Positions 35,844 to 45,175 of a stretch of 64,000 bases of DNA are shown one piece after another. The stretch's first letter is position 1, and each line of letters starts with the position of its first letter. The stretch spans positions 868,001 through 932,000 of the forward strand of contig NZ_ONZI01000001.1 of NCBI RefSeq assembly GCF_900312995.1, given 5' to 3'. This DNA is from Kushneria phyllosphaerae (GTDB lineage: Bacteria > Pseudomonadota > Gammaproteobacteria > Pseudomonadales > Halomonadaceae). Made by a program: the position numbers and the translations under genes. The notes beneath the pieces are model-generated. The model saw nothing but the letters and a program-made list of their open reading frames with translations. It was not told the origin of the DNA and made no database searches.

Positions 35844-36590
35844 TCAGGTGTCGGGTGATGTGATTGGCAGCCATTTAAGCACACGTTGAATCTGGCGATC
35901 CCAATAGCGCCACTGATGATCTCCTGGCCCTTCATGCCAGTCCAGCTCAAGCGCCGTTTCTCGCGCGGCTTCCTGAAAGCGTACATTGGCCGGATAGAGC
36001 GCATCGTCTCGTCCGCACCATTGAAACAGCGCCGGCTGACAGGCTTGGGGGGTGCGATAACGCTTGAGCAAGGCAAAAAGATCATCGTCACTGCCGGCAG
36101 GCGACTGATCAAAGATCAACGGATATTCCGGAGGCGGTGCCTCGCGTTCGCCCACCTCCACGATATCCAGTGAGCCCGAAAGGCTGGCCGCCGCCGCAAA
36201 GCGCTCAGGCTGACGCAGTGCCCACTTGAACGCGCCGTAACCGCCCATGGAAAGCCCCGCCACAAACGTATCCTCCTGCCGTGTAGAGATCGGAAAAAGC
36301 CGTTCGCTGATGACCGGCAACTCCTCACTCAAAAAACGATACCAGTCCGGCCCATAGGCCATGTCGGTGTAATAGCTTCGCCCCACCTGTGGCATGACCA
36401 CGGCAATGCCGTAATTTTCCGCATAGCGCTCAATGGCACTAAAGCGCTGCCAGGCGCTATCATCGTCGGACAGCCCATGCAGTAGATACAGCACCGGTGA
36501 TGGGGTAGTGGCGTGTTCGGGAACGATCGCATTGAGCGAAAGGGTCACCTCGAGAATCTGCGAGGCGAAGCGGCAGGTCAGCTGTGCCAT
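35844..36590 (-). CDS. Esterase D/S-formylglutathione hydrolase-like alpha/beta hydrolase
   Basis: A 248-aa serine hydrolase. LYLLHGLSDDDSAW gives the oxyanion region, Ser114 in AGLSMGGYGAFKWAL is the nucleophile, and an Asp (GRDDALYPAN) and a His (GPGDHQWRYW) complete the triad. The family includes feruloyl and acetyl esterases and tributyrin esterase. No signal peptide is present. It is divergent from a LacI-type regulator gene with a palindrome between them, so regulation by that protein is likely. Confidence 0.88.
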   Translation of the reverse strand: MAQLTCRFASQILEVTLSLNAIVPEHATTPSPVLYLLHGLSDDDSAWQRFSAIERYAENYGIAVVMPQVGRSYYTDMAYGPDWYRFLSEELPVISERLFPISTRQEDTFVAGLSMGGYGAFKWALRQPERFAAAASLSGSLDIVEVGEREAPPPEYPLIFDQSPAGSDDDLFALLKRYRTPQACQPALFQWCGRDDALYPANVRFQEAARETALELDWHEGPGDHQWRYWDRQIQRVLKWLPITSPDT

Positions 36591-36707
36591 GATGGTCTCC
36601 GGCAGTCAGGTGAAAAGAGCAGGCAGCACCCGGGCCTGCGACGCGGCAGGTTCATCAGCGCAGGGTCGTCAGCGTGCGACATTCGCTGGATACTGTCACG
36701 CCCGGGT

Positions 36708-36723
36708 CCCTTTCGAGAAAGGG
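36708..36723. promoter_or_regulatory. Palindrome CCCTTTC-GA-GAAAGGG, possible operator
   Basis: Seven-bp perfect arms lie between the divergent esterase and LacI-type genes, close to the regulator start. Confidence 0.45.
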
Positions 36724-36739
36724 GCAGCCTCCCGGTGAA

Positions 36740-37789
36740 ATGCCTTCCAGTGAGATCACACGCCTCATGCCCGCCAGCAGGAAAGTTACCATTGCCGATA
36801 TCGCCCGCCATGTGGGGATGACCAACATCACGGTCTCGCGCGCGCTCAACAAGCCCGAGATGGTCAGACCGGCCACGCGCGAGCGTATCGAGCAGGCTGC
36901 CCTCGAGCTCGGGTATGTGCCCAATGCCTTTGCCCGCGGCCTCAAGCGCAGCGACAGTCGCCTGATCGGTGTGGTGACGGCAAGTCTGGATAACCCCTTT
37001 TACGCCGAGATGATCAAGGCCATCTCGCGCCACGCCAAGCAGCATGATTACGCCATCATGCTGTTTGATACCGATGGTGATCCACGCCTTGAAGCCATGG
37101 CCATTGAAACGCTTCTAAGCTATCAGGCCGCCGGGCTGATCCTTTCGCCGGTGTCCGATGAGCCGGACTACCGTCCGAACTATCTGACCCGGTTGCAGGC
37201 CAGCGATATTGCCGTGGTCCAGCTGGACCGTACCCTGCATGACTGCGGCTTCAGCGCCGTGGTGCTGGACAACCCCGGCGCCGGCGAGCGCGTGGCGCGT
37301 TACCTGCTGGCCCATGTCTTCACGCCTGATCGTCGTACCCGCGAGGATCGTCTGCTGGTGGTGGCCGGCCCCGAGCACTCGCGGATCTCGCGGGAGCGGT
37401 TGCACGGTGTCCAGACAGCGCTCGGCGAGCAGGCCGGCGACGTTGGCATTGATGTGCTGTGGGGGGATTACACCCTGGCGCCGGCCGTGGCGCAGGTGCG
37501 TGGCTACTTAAAGACGCACGGCGTGCCGCGGGCGATTTTCGGTCTTAATCAGCTGATTACACTGGGCGCGCTCAAGGCACTGCGCGAAGCCGGCATCGAT
37601 CGCGATCAGTTGAGCGTGATCGGCATCGACCGGCTGCCCTACCTGGATATTTTCGACATCACCGTGCCGTGTGTGGTGCATGACGGCTACCGCGCCGGGG
37701 CGCAGGCACTCGAACAGCTGCTGGTACAGATGCGCGACCCGCAGGCCGCGCCGTGCACGCTCACTGTGCGCGGGGAACTGGTGACGTAG
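36740..37789 (+). CDS. LacI/GntR-type (LacI-family) transcriptional regulator
   Basis: A LacI-family repressor, about 349 aa from the ATG at 36740; a later ATG at 36767 (MPASRKVTIADIA) is equally possible. The helix-turn-helix VTIADIARHVGMTNITVSRALN is followed by the sensor domain (IGVVTASLDNPFYAEMI, QAAGLILSPVSDE). Sugar-acid regulators of the GntR (E. coli LacI-type) branch look similar. Its target is unknown; the divergent esterase is the nearest candidate. Confidence 0.85.
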   Translation: MPSSEITRLMPASRKVTIADIARHVGMTNITVSRALNKPEMVRPATRERIEQAALELGYVPNAFARGLKRSDSRLIGVVTASLDNPFYAEMIKAISRHAKQHDYAIMLFDTDGDPRLEAMAIETLLSYQAAGLILSPVSDEPDYRPNYLTRLQASDIAVVQLDRTLHDCGFSAVVLDNPGAGERVARYLLAHVFTPDRRTREDRLLVVAGPEHSRISRERLHGVQTALGEQAGDVGIDVLWGDYTLAPAVAQVRGYLKTHGVPRAIFGLNQLITLGALKALREAGIDRDQLSVIGIDRLPYLDIFDITVPCVVHDGYRAGAQALEQLLVQMRDPQAAPCTLTVRGELVT

Positions 37790-37908
37790 GAAGTCTCCGG
37801 CGAGCAAGGGAGACGGCGTCGGAACGTGGCGATACGTTTGAGCACCGTGCGGCTTGCTTCCATGCGTTGATCCCTTGCCATGCCGGTCGCGTTGGGGCCG
37901 GTGGGTGG

Positions 37909-39267
37909 CTAATCTCTTTGGCTGTTCGAACGTTTCGGCTGATGCGGCTTTCTCTGCTGGTCTTGCGCCTCACGCTCACCGTCGTTTGTTTGATCCTGGC
38001 TCTTTGTATCGTCGTCCGGATCACCCTCGGCCTTTTCGGGGTCCTCGGGGTCTTCTGAATCTTCCGAGTCGTCATTGTCTTTATTGCTGTCGCGCTGTTC
38101 CTGGAGGCGTTTCTGGCGAAGCTGCTGGCGATAGCCGTAGGTGGCATTACGCACGGTGTCGTCACTTTCAAGCCCGGACCCCAGCGCACCGCCGACGGTG
38201 GCCAGCGACGCGGCCAGCCACCCTAGTGCGGCAAACTCGAGTGCGCCCACCTCATGGCCCAGCGTTTGCCCCATGACCGCCGCCGGCACAAAGAGAAAGG
38301 CCGTGGCAAAAAACAGCAGCGTCAGCATGAGATAGTAAAACAGCACCCCGATCCCCAGCGTGCTGACCGTGGCGATGTTGTAAAGATTGGCATTGGAAAA
38401 CGCGTTTTTATGACGCACCGGCTCCCACAGGCCGTGATCAATCATGATCCACACCACCATCGCCAGCATGGAAAGCAGCATCAGGGTCACAAAGCGCCAC
38501 GGCTCATAGCTGTCGGCCAGCCGCCACATCGAGTTGAAAATCATCCCATAGGCGCCGGTTGCGAACGCGGCAGCACCAATGCGACGGAAGGCAGGAAAAA
38601 TCGACCAGGGGCGATTGGCTCGCACCATGCCGCCGATCAGCTTCACATAGCCGGGCACCTTGAAGCGCGCCATGAAACGCACATCAAGATCGCTGTCTTC
38701 CTGACAGATGTCATGCCGAACAAAGGGCGCCACCCATTCGGACAGCCGCCGCCTGACCAGGCGCTGAGCTTCCCTGCGCTGCCCCCGGCGCGTTCTGTTG
38801 TGATACTGACAGCAGGCATCCCGGCCTTCCCGAGAGCTACCGAAGTGCAGCTCGCTGACCAGCTGGATAATCGCCTCTTCCACGCGTCGGGCGATCGGGG
38901 AGGCGCCCAGTGCCGGCTGGGACAGGATCGCCACGCCCCGGTTGCCGCTGGCACTGGCCGCCAGTGGCTTGCCCTCATGGAACAGCGGCAGGTCCGTAAG
39001 ACACACCACGTAGGTCCAGCTCTGCTCACGCTTGAAGCGTTCGGCTTCATTGATGATGTCATCGGCATCTTCATCGGTGCCGACCATGGGGTCGGTGATG
39101 GTCTCGATACGCCAATCGCTATCGCTGGCGACCTGACGTGAAAGCTGCTCGGTCAGGCGCTCCCGGATCTTGTCGACGATAAGTGTGGGCAGTTCCGGGG
39201 CGGGTAAAATGCCCAGCACCCAGCAGGAACGCTCGTGCTGTGGGGTGGGCTTATGGCTGGAGGTCAT
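37909..39267 (-). CDS. Unassigned 5-TM membrane protein with acidic low-complexity tail
   Basis: About 452 aa from the ATG at 39267; an upstream in-frame TTG is a less likely start. Residues 1-210 are soluble (WVLGILPAPELPTLIV, then a basic RRGQRREAQRLVRRR patch). About five helices follow between ~230 and ~370. The last ~75 residues alternate Asp, Glu, Lys and Gln (DDSEDSEDPEDPEKAEGDPD). I do not recognise a function. Such proteins recur in halophilic gammaproteobacteria in my recollection. The acidic tail may reflect salt adaptation. Confidence 0.7.
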   Translation of the reverse strand: MTSSHKPTPQHERSCWVLGILPAPELPTLIVDKIRERLTEQLSRQVASDSDWRIETITDPMVGTDEDADDIINEAERFKREQSWTYVVCLTDLPLFHEGKPLAASASGNRGVAILSQPALGASPIARRVEEAIIQLVSELHFGSSREGRDACCQYHNRTRRGQRREAQRLVRRRLSEWVAPFVRHDICQEDSDLDVRFMARFKVPGYVKLIGGMVRANRPWSIFPAFRRIGAAAFATGAYGMIFNSMWRLADSYEPWRFVTLMLLSMLAMVVWIMIDHGLWEPVRHKNAFSNANLYNIATVSTLGIGVLFYYLMLTLLFFATAFLFVPAAVMGQTLGHEVGALEFAALGWLAASLATVGGALGSGLESDDTVRNATYGYRQQLRQKRLQEQRDSNKDNDDSEDSEDPEDPEKAEGDPDDDTKSQDQTNDGEREAQDQQRKPHQPKRSNSQRD

Positions 39268-39719
39268 GGGTAAAGTGGCATTCGCTGATGATGGCAAGAG
39301 GATGGAAGTCGCTGGACAAAAGAGTGTAGCCGCCTGAGCCCGAACGTGTTGAGGCGCGCGTCATGAACGCGCTCGCCTGAAGCTTGTTGGACTCGTGCGA
39401 TGCCTGGCCCATCATCGACAGGCACGTCGTGCAAGAGAGCAGCGGCGAAGCAGAACGGACGGATTTGACGTCGGCAGGCAAGCGGCTGGCATCGGAGCCC
39501 ATCGTAGACAATCGTGATGGCCGGCAATATCACCTGAGTCAACATGCACACGCCGATCGGCGTTTTAATCGTCACTTTTGCGGGTTCAGGGCTTGGAAGG
39601 CGCGAGCAGGGCACAGACGGCTGATAGTGCGGCCCTATGCCGCCGTTACCCTGACCTCACCTGCTCGCAGCGCTATACTTCAGGCCTGAATCGTCTTTTC
39701 ATCATCTCAAGGAGAGCTC
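39268..39719. other. Intergenic region upstream of hemB
   Basis: About 450 bp with no supportable gene. It should hold the hemB promoter and that of the leftward membrane-protein gene. Confidence 0.5.
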
Positions 39720-40694
39720 ATGCCAGCCCAGTTTCCGCAGGCCCGGCTTCGCCGCCTGCGCTCGAGCAGCGCCCTTCGCGATATCGTGCGGGAAACCTCG
39801 CTGCGGGCAGAACATCTGGTCTATCCGATTTTCGTTGAGGAAGAGACCGATGAATACACACCCATCGAAGGCATGCCGGGGCAGTCCCGCATCCCGGAAA
39901 GCAGACTCGGTGAGGAAGCCAGACGCCTGAGCGCGCTGGGGCTGAAAAGCATCATGCCGTTCGGGATTTCCCATCACAAGGACGAGACCGGCAGCGACGC
40001 TCTGAAGGAAGACGGCATGGTGGCGCGCATGGTGCGCATCATCAAACAAGCCGCCCCGGAGCTGGTGGTCATCCCGGACATCTGTTTCTGCGAGTACACC
40101 AGTCACGGTCACTGTGGCATTTTGAAGGGCAACACTGTCGACAACGACCTCACCATCCAAAACCTCGGCATTCAGGCGGTGCAGGCCGCGAAGGCCGGTG
40201 CCGACATCATCGCGCCATCATCGGCGCAGGACGGCCAGGTCGCCGCAATCCGCAAAGCGCTGGATGAGGCGGGCTTTGAAGACATCCCCATCATGGCGTA
40301 TTCCACCAAGCTTGCCTCCGCGCTCTACGGCCCGTTTCGTGAAGCTGCCGGCACCGAGCTCAAAGGTGATCGCAAGACCTACCAGATGGACCCGATGAAC
40401 CGCCGCGAAGCGCTGCGTGAATCGCTGGCTGATGAAGCCGAAGGCGCGGATTTTTTGATGGTCAAACCGGCTCTGGCGTATCTGGATATCATGGCCGACA
40501 TCCGCCGCAACAGTCTGCTGCCGTTGGTGGCGTATCAGGTCAGCGGCGAGTACGCGATGATCAAGTTCGCCGCGGCGCAGGGCGTGATTGACGAATCCGC
40601 CGTGGTGCGCGAAACGCTGGGTGCCATGCGCCGCGCCGGCGCGGATCTGATCATGACCTACTTCGCCCCGCAGCTGCTGGAGGAAGGGCTGTAA
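39720..40694 (+). CDS. hemB: Delta-aminolevulinic acid dehydratase (porphobilinogen synthase), zinc type
   Basis: A 324-aa cytoplasmic enzyme joining two 5-aminolevulinates to porphobilinogen in tetrapyrrole synthesis. Cys122, Cys124 and Cys132 in [13 protein letters not shown] form the catalytic zinc site, as in the E. coli enzyme and unlike the magnesium form of pseudomonads. Lys197 ([11 protein letters not shown]) and Lys249 (LMVKPALAY) are the Schiff-base lysines. AAGGAG precedes the ATG. The last 134 bp and the terminator recur, diverged, at 48657-48843 beyond a cargo segment. The present 3' end may therefore have arrived with that cargo. Confidence 0.97.
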   Translation: MPAQFPQARLRRLRSSSALRDIVRETSLRAEHLVYPIFVEEETDEYTPIEGMPGQSRIPESRLGEEARRLSALGLKSIMPFGISHHKDETGSDALKEDGMVARMVRIIKQAAPELVVIPDICFCEYTSHGHCGILKGNTVDNDLTIQNLGIQAVQAAKAGADIIAPSSAQDGQVAAIRKALDEAGFEDIPIMAYSTKLASALYGPFREAAGTELKGDRKTYQMDPMNRREALRESLADEAEGADFLMVKPALAYLDIMADIRRNSLLPLVAYQVSGEYAMIKFAAAQGVIDESAVVRETLGAMRRAGADLIMTYFAPQLLEEGL

Positions 40695-40722
40695 GCTCCA
40701 TTCGCCGCAAGGGATTGAAACT

Positions 40723-40748
40723 AAAACCGCGCCTCGGCGTGGTTTTTT
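40723..40748 (+). terminator. hemB terminator
   Basis: Stem AACCGCGC/GCGTGGTT with one G-T pair is followed by six T. A related hairpin follows the hemB fragment at 48821. Confidence 0.85.
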
Positions 40749-40811
40749 GTGTCCGGAGGCTTTCAGACCGTGCGACGCCACATCGTGGCCAGTGGTGCCG
40801 TGCCGATTTCG

Positions 40812-41972
40812 TTAAAAACCAAAGACTTCCTGGGTCACCAGGGCAGCGGCGCCACGGCTCCAGAAATTATCTTCATTGTCGATGTAAGTGCGTATGGGGC
40901 CATGGAGTGAATACTTGTTCAGTGCCTTGTTGAAAGCGTCAAAGAAATACTCACCAAGCTCGACTACTTCGCCGCCGATCACAACGGGATCGACATCCGT
41001 TACGGCCGTCATGTCGGCAAGATATTTTCCGACCGTATAGCCTGCGTCTCTGACGGTTGAAAGTGCTTTTTCATCGCCTGACGCAAGACAGGCCAGAAGC
41101 CTGTCCAGGCGAGTGCGAAAGGACCATTGCGGATCATTCAGGTCCAGCGTACTCAGCATCCCGGAAATGGAATTTTTGACCTGAAGGCAGCCGTATCGAC
41201 CGCATTCGCAGCGTGCGCCATGTGGATCGTGACACATGTGGCCGAGTTTTCCGGCCGCCCCGGTATTACCGCGATGCAGTTTGCCATCGAGGATCATTTC
41301 ATAACTGATCCCTTCACCAACGGCGACAGTGGCAAAAGAGGCGTGATTAATCCCCACGCCAAAAAGTGCATGCGCCAGCGCGAAGGCGTGACTGTCGTCT
41401 TCGATTTTTACCGGGATACCCAATTTATTTTGCAGCATGCCGGCGAAGTGAATGTCCTTCCAGCCAAAGCGATGGCTTGTTTTACAAACCCCTGTTTCAG
41501 CGTCGACAAAGGCCGGAATAGAGACACCCACCCCGATCAGATTCTTGGTGTCTCTTGCCTGGGTCTCCATGAGCTGTGCAATTGCTTCTTCACAGATCTG
41601 GCACACGGCTTCGGGGTCCAGCGATGGCAGCGCCTTCGTCAGCTTGTCGATCGGAGCGGTCGACATGTCCGTGAGCAGGCATTCAATGCTGTCGGATTTC
41701 AGCTTGATACCAATGGCCAGGCGTGTGGTGTAGTTAATTCGCATGGGGGTGGGCCTTCGGCCCCCGGCGCTGACCGAGGCGGTGTCTTCAACGACCAGGT
41801 CTTCTTCCAGAAGCTCTGAAACGATGGAAGACACGGTTGCCGGGCTAAGCCCTGTCGATTCAGCCAGAGCGCTTCTGCTTAGCTGCCCCAGCCTTCGGAT
41901 CTCATTGATGATGAACTTTCTCTTGGCCGCTCGATCGCTGCTTCGACCAATGATTGATTGCTCTCGTTGCAC
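40812..41972 (-). CDS. ROK-family (NagC/XylR-type) repressor
   Basis: A 386-aa protein starting at GTG. An N-terminal winged helix (LSRSALAESTGLSPATVSSIVSELL) is followed by a ROK sugar-sensing domain. The zinc motif GHMCHDPHGARCECGRYGCLQ in two parts (His, then CxCGxxGC) is intact. It is divergent from the ABC/GH42 operon and presumably represses it until a galactoside or derived sugar binds. A NagC-like inverted repeat overlaps the start region. Confidence 0.92.
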   Translation of the reverse strand: MQREQSIIGRSSDRAAKRKFIINEIRRLGQLSRSALAESTGLSPATVSSIVSELLEEDLVVEDTASVSAGGRRPTPMRINYTTRLAIGIKLKSDSIECLLTDMSTAPIDKLTKALPSLDPEAVCQICEEAIAQLMETQARDTKNLIGVGVSIPAFVDAETGVCKTSHRFGWKDIHFAGMLQNKLGIPVKIEDDSHAFALAHALFGVGINHASFATVAVGEGISYEMILDGKLHRGNTGAAGKLGHMCHDPHGARCECGRYGCLQVKNSISGMLSTLDLNDPQWSFRTRLDRLLACLASGDEKALSTVRDAGYTVGKYLADMTAVTDVDPVVIGGEVVELGEYFFDAFNKALNKYSLHGPIRTYIDNEDNFWSRGAAALVTQEVFGF

Positions 41973-41994
41973 TTATTTTATCCAATGAAAAAAG
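41973..41994. promoter_or_regulatory. NagC/Mlc-like operator, TTATTTT-N8-AAAAAAG
   Basis: It approximates the ROK-family consensus TTATTTT-N8/9-AAAATAA and lies between the repressor and the ABC operon. Confidence 0.5.
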
Positions 41995-42075
41995 TAAGTT
42001 TCAGGTGACCTCCAGACCTACGGTATGCCTGGTGAGTTGTCACCCCGATTCGCTGGCGAAGAGGAGACTCCCGTC

Positions 42076-43341
42076 ATGAGCAAAGCCAACACCCCTGTTA
42101 CAAGGCGACGCGTCATCCAGACGCTTGGGGCGGGAGCAGGTCTGCTTCTTTGCGGTCTCCGCGCACCGGCAATTGCGAAGCCTCGCAGGCTGATCATCAT
42201 CAGCGACCTGAATGCCGCGCAGGCCCCCGCGTTTCAAGCCATAGCGGCAGAGTTCGGACGTCAGTCCGGCACGGAAGTCATTGTCAATAATATCGCCCAT
42301 GAAGCCAACAAGACGGCCATTCGCAACTATTTGGTGGCCGATCCGCCCGACATCTGTTTCTGGTTCTCCGGTCAGCGGATGCGTCAGTTTGTCGGGATGG
42401 GGCTTTTTTCAGATATATCCGACCTTGTCGAGCACGAAGGCATTGACCGGGCACTGGGCCCTCTGCTCGATACAGTCTCCATTGATGGGCGCCAGTATGG
42501 GCTGCCGGTCGGCGGCCTGTTCTGGGGGCTTTTTTATCGCGAAGACGTCTTTCGTGAACATGGCCTGACGCCTCCCGAAACGTTCGAGGACTTCTATCGC
42601 ACTTGCTACAGAGCCAAGGCGCAGGGGCTTGTGCCTGTTGCCATGGGAACGAAAGACCAATGGCCTGCGGCGGGCTGGTTTGACCATCTAAATCTGCGTA
42701 TCAACGGTCTCGAAACGCACATGGCGCTAATGGAGGGCCGGGTCGCCTATTCCGATACGATATTTGACCCGGTTTTCGAGCAGTGGCGAGACATGATTCA
42801 GCAGGACTTTTTCCTGGATCACGGCACGTCTTACGCCTGGCAACAGGCCGCGGCGTTTCTGGCTCGAAAAAAGGCCGCCATGATGGATCTGAGCACCTTC
42901 CTGCAAAGTGTGATGCCACCGGGTCAGGAGGGGGAGCTCAAATTGATTCGCTTTCCCACTTACGACGCCTCGGTCGGGCCCTACGAAGACTTCTCCTCCA
43001 ACTCCATCCATATCCCGCAGCGTGCTCAGCAAAAGGCGCTCGCCAGGGAATTTCTGGCCTACTTCTACCAGCCGGACGTTCTGGCAAGATTTTTGGCGCC
43101 TATCGGTACCGTACCGCCTCGCAATGACATGCCCGTGCCCGACGATCCGCTGACAAAAACGGCTACGGGACTTCTGCGAGCGTCCGCCGGCAGCGCTCAA
43201 TATTTTGATCGTGATACTCATCCGGCCATGGCATGGGCAGGGCTCAAGGGATTTCAGAAATTCAGCGTCTATCCATCACAGGGGAAGGAGATTCGACAGG
43301 AGCTGGATCGCATTCGTACTCGCGTGACGACTTCAACCTGA
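42076..43341 (+). CDS. Sugar ABC transporter binding protein (family 1, Tat-type signal)
   Basis: A 421-aa binding protein. The N-terminus has TRRRVIQTLGAGAGLLLC, which fits a twin-arginine signal. PPDICFWFSGQRMRQFV and GLFWGLFYREDVFREHGLTPPETFEDF are typical of family-1 sugar binders. I start at the ATG at 42076 with GAGGAGA upstream. It feeds the two permeases and ATPase that follow. The GH42 gene suggests galactosides as substrate. Confidence 0.9.
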   Translation: MSKANTPVTRRRVIQTLGAGAGLLLCGLRAPAIAKPRRLIIISDLNAAQAPAFQAIAAEFGRQSGTEVIVNNIAHEANKTAIRNYLVADPPDICFWFSGQRMRQFVGMGLFSDISDLVEHEGIDRALGPLLDTVSIDGRQYGLPVGGLFWGLFYREDVFREHGLTPPETFEDFYRTCYRAKAQGLVPVAMGTKDQWPAAGWFDHLNLRINGLETHMALMEGRVAYSDTIFDPVFEQWRDMIQQDFFLDHGTSYAWQQAAAFLARKKAAMMDLSTFLQSVMPPGQEGELKLIRFPTYDASVGPYEDFSSNSIHIPQRAQQKALAREFLAYFYQPDVLARFLAPIGTVPPRNDMPVPDDPLTKTATGLLRASAGSAQYFDRDTHPAMAWAGLKGFQKFSVYPSQGKEIRQELDRIRTRVTTST

Positions 43342-43393
43342 GTCTCTCGGGAACTCTTTTTAATATCGGCTAACGACATGGGTATCTATCGTG

Positions 43394-44275
43394 ATGACCA
43401 TATGGCGACGTAATCGGTCCTGGCTCTGGCCTGCTCTTTTTATAGCCCCCGGCATCATTCTGTTCGGGATAGTCATTGTCGGATCTTCCGTACAGAGTCT
43501 CTGGATCAGCTTTTTTCAGTGGGACGGCTTTGACGAGATGCAGTGGATCGGGCTCGGTAACTATATCGAGATGCTCGACGATCCCCAGTTTTATATCTCA
43601 TTGCGCAACAACATCATCTGGCTGGCTGTCTTCATGCTGGCGCCCCCGCTGGGCCTGTTCTTTGCGCTGCTCATCAATCAACAGATTCGCGGCATGCGAA
43701 TCGTCAAATCCCTGTTTTTTATGCCTCTGGTGATGTCGCAGGTGGCCGTCGGCGTGGTCTTTACCTGGTTTTATGATCCCTCAAGCGGATTGCTGGCGCT
43801 TTTTTTCGAGGCAATGGGCGCCACCGCGCCGGCCCTCCTGTCCGATCCCAGGTGGGTCACGCTGGCTGTCGTCTTCGCGGCGCTGTGGCCGCAGGTCTCC
43901 TTTTGCGTAATTTTGTTCATGGCAGGTCTGAATAATCTGGATGAAAGCCAGATCGAGGCGGCCCGCGTGGATAATGCCAAAGGCTGGAAAATGCTGTGGT
44001 ACGTCATCCTGCCCCAGCTTCGTCAGGTCAATTTCATTGCGATTGCCGTCACCGTCATTGGTGCTCTGAGGTCGTTTGACATGATCTCGGTGATGACTTC
44101 CGGCGGCCCCTTCGGTTCCTCGAACGTGCTTGCCTATCAGATGTACAGCCAGTCCATACAGGCCTATCGATTTGGATACGGTGCGGCCATCGCCAGCGTC
44201 CTTTTCGCCATTATGGTGGTCTTTATCAGCTGGTATCTCTGGAGAATGCTGCGTATGGAAAAGGAGGGCGCGTAA
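43394..44275 (+). CDS. Sugar ABC transporter permease 1 (MalF/UgpA-like)
   Basis: A 293-aa inner-membrane protein with six helices. The EAA loop reads QIEAARVDNAKGWKMLWYVILPQL. The start codons GTG-ATG are adjacent; I use the ATG. It overlaps permease 2 by one base (TAATG). Confidence 0.93.
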   Translation: MTIWRRNRSWLWPALFIAPGIILFGIVIVGSSVQSLWISFFQWDGFDEMQWIGLGNYIEMLDDPQFYISLRNNIIWLAVFMLAPPLGLFFALLINQQIRGMRIVKSLFFMPLVMSQVAVGVVFTWFYDPSSGLLALFFEAMGATAPALLSDPRWVTLAVVFAALWPQVSFCVILFMAGLNNLDESQIEAARVDNAKGWKMLWYVILPQLRQVNFIAIAVTVIGALRSFDMISVMTSGGPFGSSNVLAYQMYSQSIQAYRFGYGAAIASVLFAIMVVFISWYLWRMLRMEKEGA

Positions 44276-45126
44276 TGTATCCCCGACAGATTTCAAAAGA
44301 CGATGTCCTGAAAAAGTATCTCTATCTTGCGGCGGTCACTCTTGTTCTCATGCTGTGGCTCTTGCCGCTGGGGGCGGTCATTCTAACGTCTGTTAGACCT
44401 GCCTCCGACGCCGCCGTGGGCAACTACTGGGGATGGCCCTCCGGATTTGACCTCGTCAAAAACTACACGGAAGTGTTCACGCAGACGCCGATGGGGCGGT
44501 ACTTTTTTAACAGTCTTGTGATCACGATACCTTCGGTCATCGGGGTTCTGGTACTGAGCACGCTGACGGGCTACGTGCTGTCACGCTATCGCTTTCGTGG
44601 CAATACGCTTTTGTTTGCTATTTTCATCGGTGGCAACTTCCTGCCGTTTCAAATCATGATGATTCCGGTTCGCGACCTGACGATTTCGCTGGGGATCTAC
44701 AACAGCTACCTCGCGCTTATCATATTTCACGTGGCGTTTCAGACCGGCTTCGCGACCCTTTTCATGCGCAATTTCATTGCCTCATTGCCTGATGAGCTTT
44801 TCGAGGCGGCGCGCTCCGAGGGCGCCTCACCCCTGCAAACCCTGATTCATGTGGTCATCCCCCTGGTGCGCCCGGCGTTGGCAGCGCTTGCCATCCTGGC
44901 ATTTACCTTTATCTGGAACGACTACTTCTGGGCGGTGGTGCTTACGCCAAGTGATGCCGTCAAACCGGTAACGGCCGGACTCGATAATCTCAAGGGACAG
45001 TATGTGGCGAACTGGAGCCTGATTTCCGCTGCCACGATCGCTATCGCGATTCCACCGGTGGTCATGTTCTTTTTGATGCAGCGTCATTTTATTCGTGGAT
45101 TAACGATGGGCGCTGTGAAGGGATGA
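44275..45126 (+). CDS. Sugar ABC transporter permease 2 (MalG/UgpE-like)
   Basis: A 283-aa inner-membrane protein with six helices. The EAA loop is LFEAARSEGASPLQTLIHVVIPL, which contacts the ATPase. The end NDYFWAVVL...RGLTMGAVKG is typical of MalG relatives. Confidence 0.95.
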   Translation: MYPRQISKDDVLKKYLYLAAVTLVLMLWLLPLGAVILTSVRPASDAAVGNYWGWPSGFDLVKNYTEVFTQTPMGRYFFNSLVITIPSVIGVLVLSTLTGYVLSRYRFRGNTLLFAIFIGGNFLPFQIMMIPVRDLTISLGIYNSYLALIIFHVAFQTGFATLFMRNFIASLPDELFEAARSEGASPLQTLIHVVIPLVRPALAALAILAFTFIWNDYFWAVVLTPSDAVKPVTAGLDNLKGQYVANWSLISAATIAIAIPPVVMFFLMQRHFIRGLTMGAVKG

Positions 45127-45175
45127 TCCCAGGACTAAAGCGGCCATCACGGTATATCGACGGGAGCGAAAAGGT

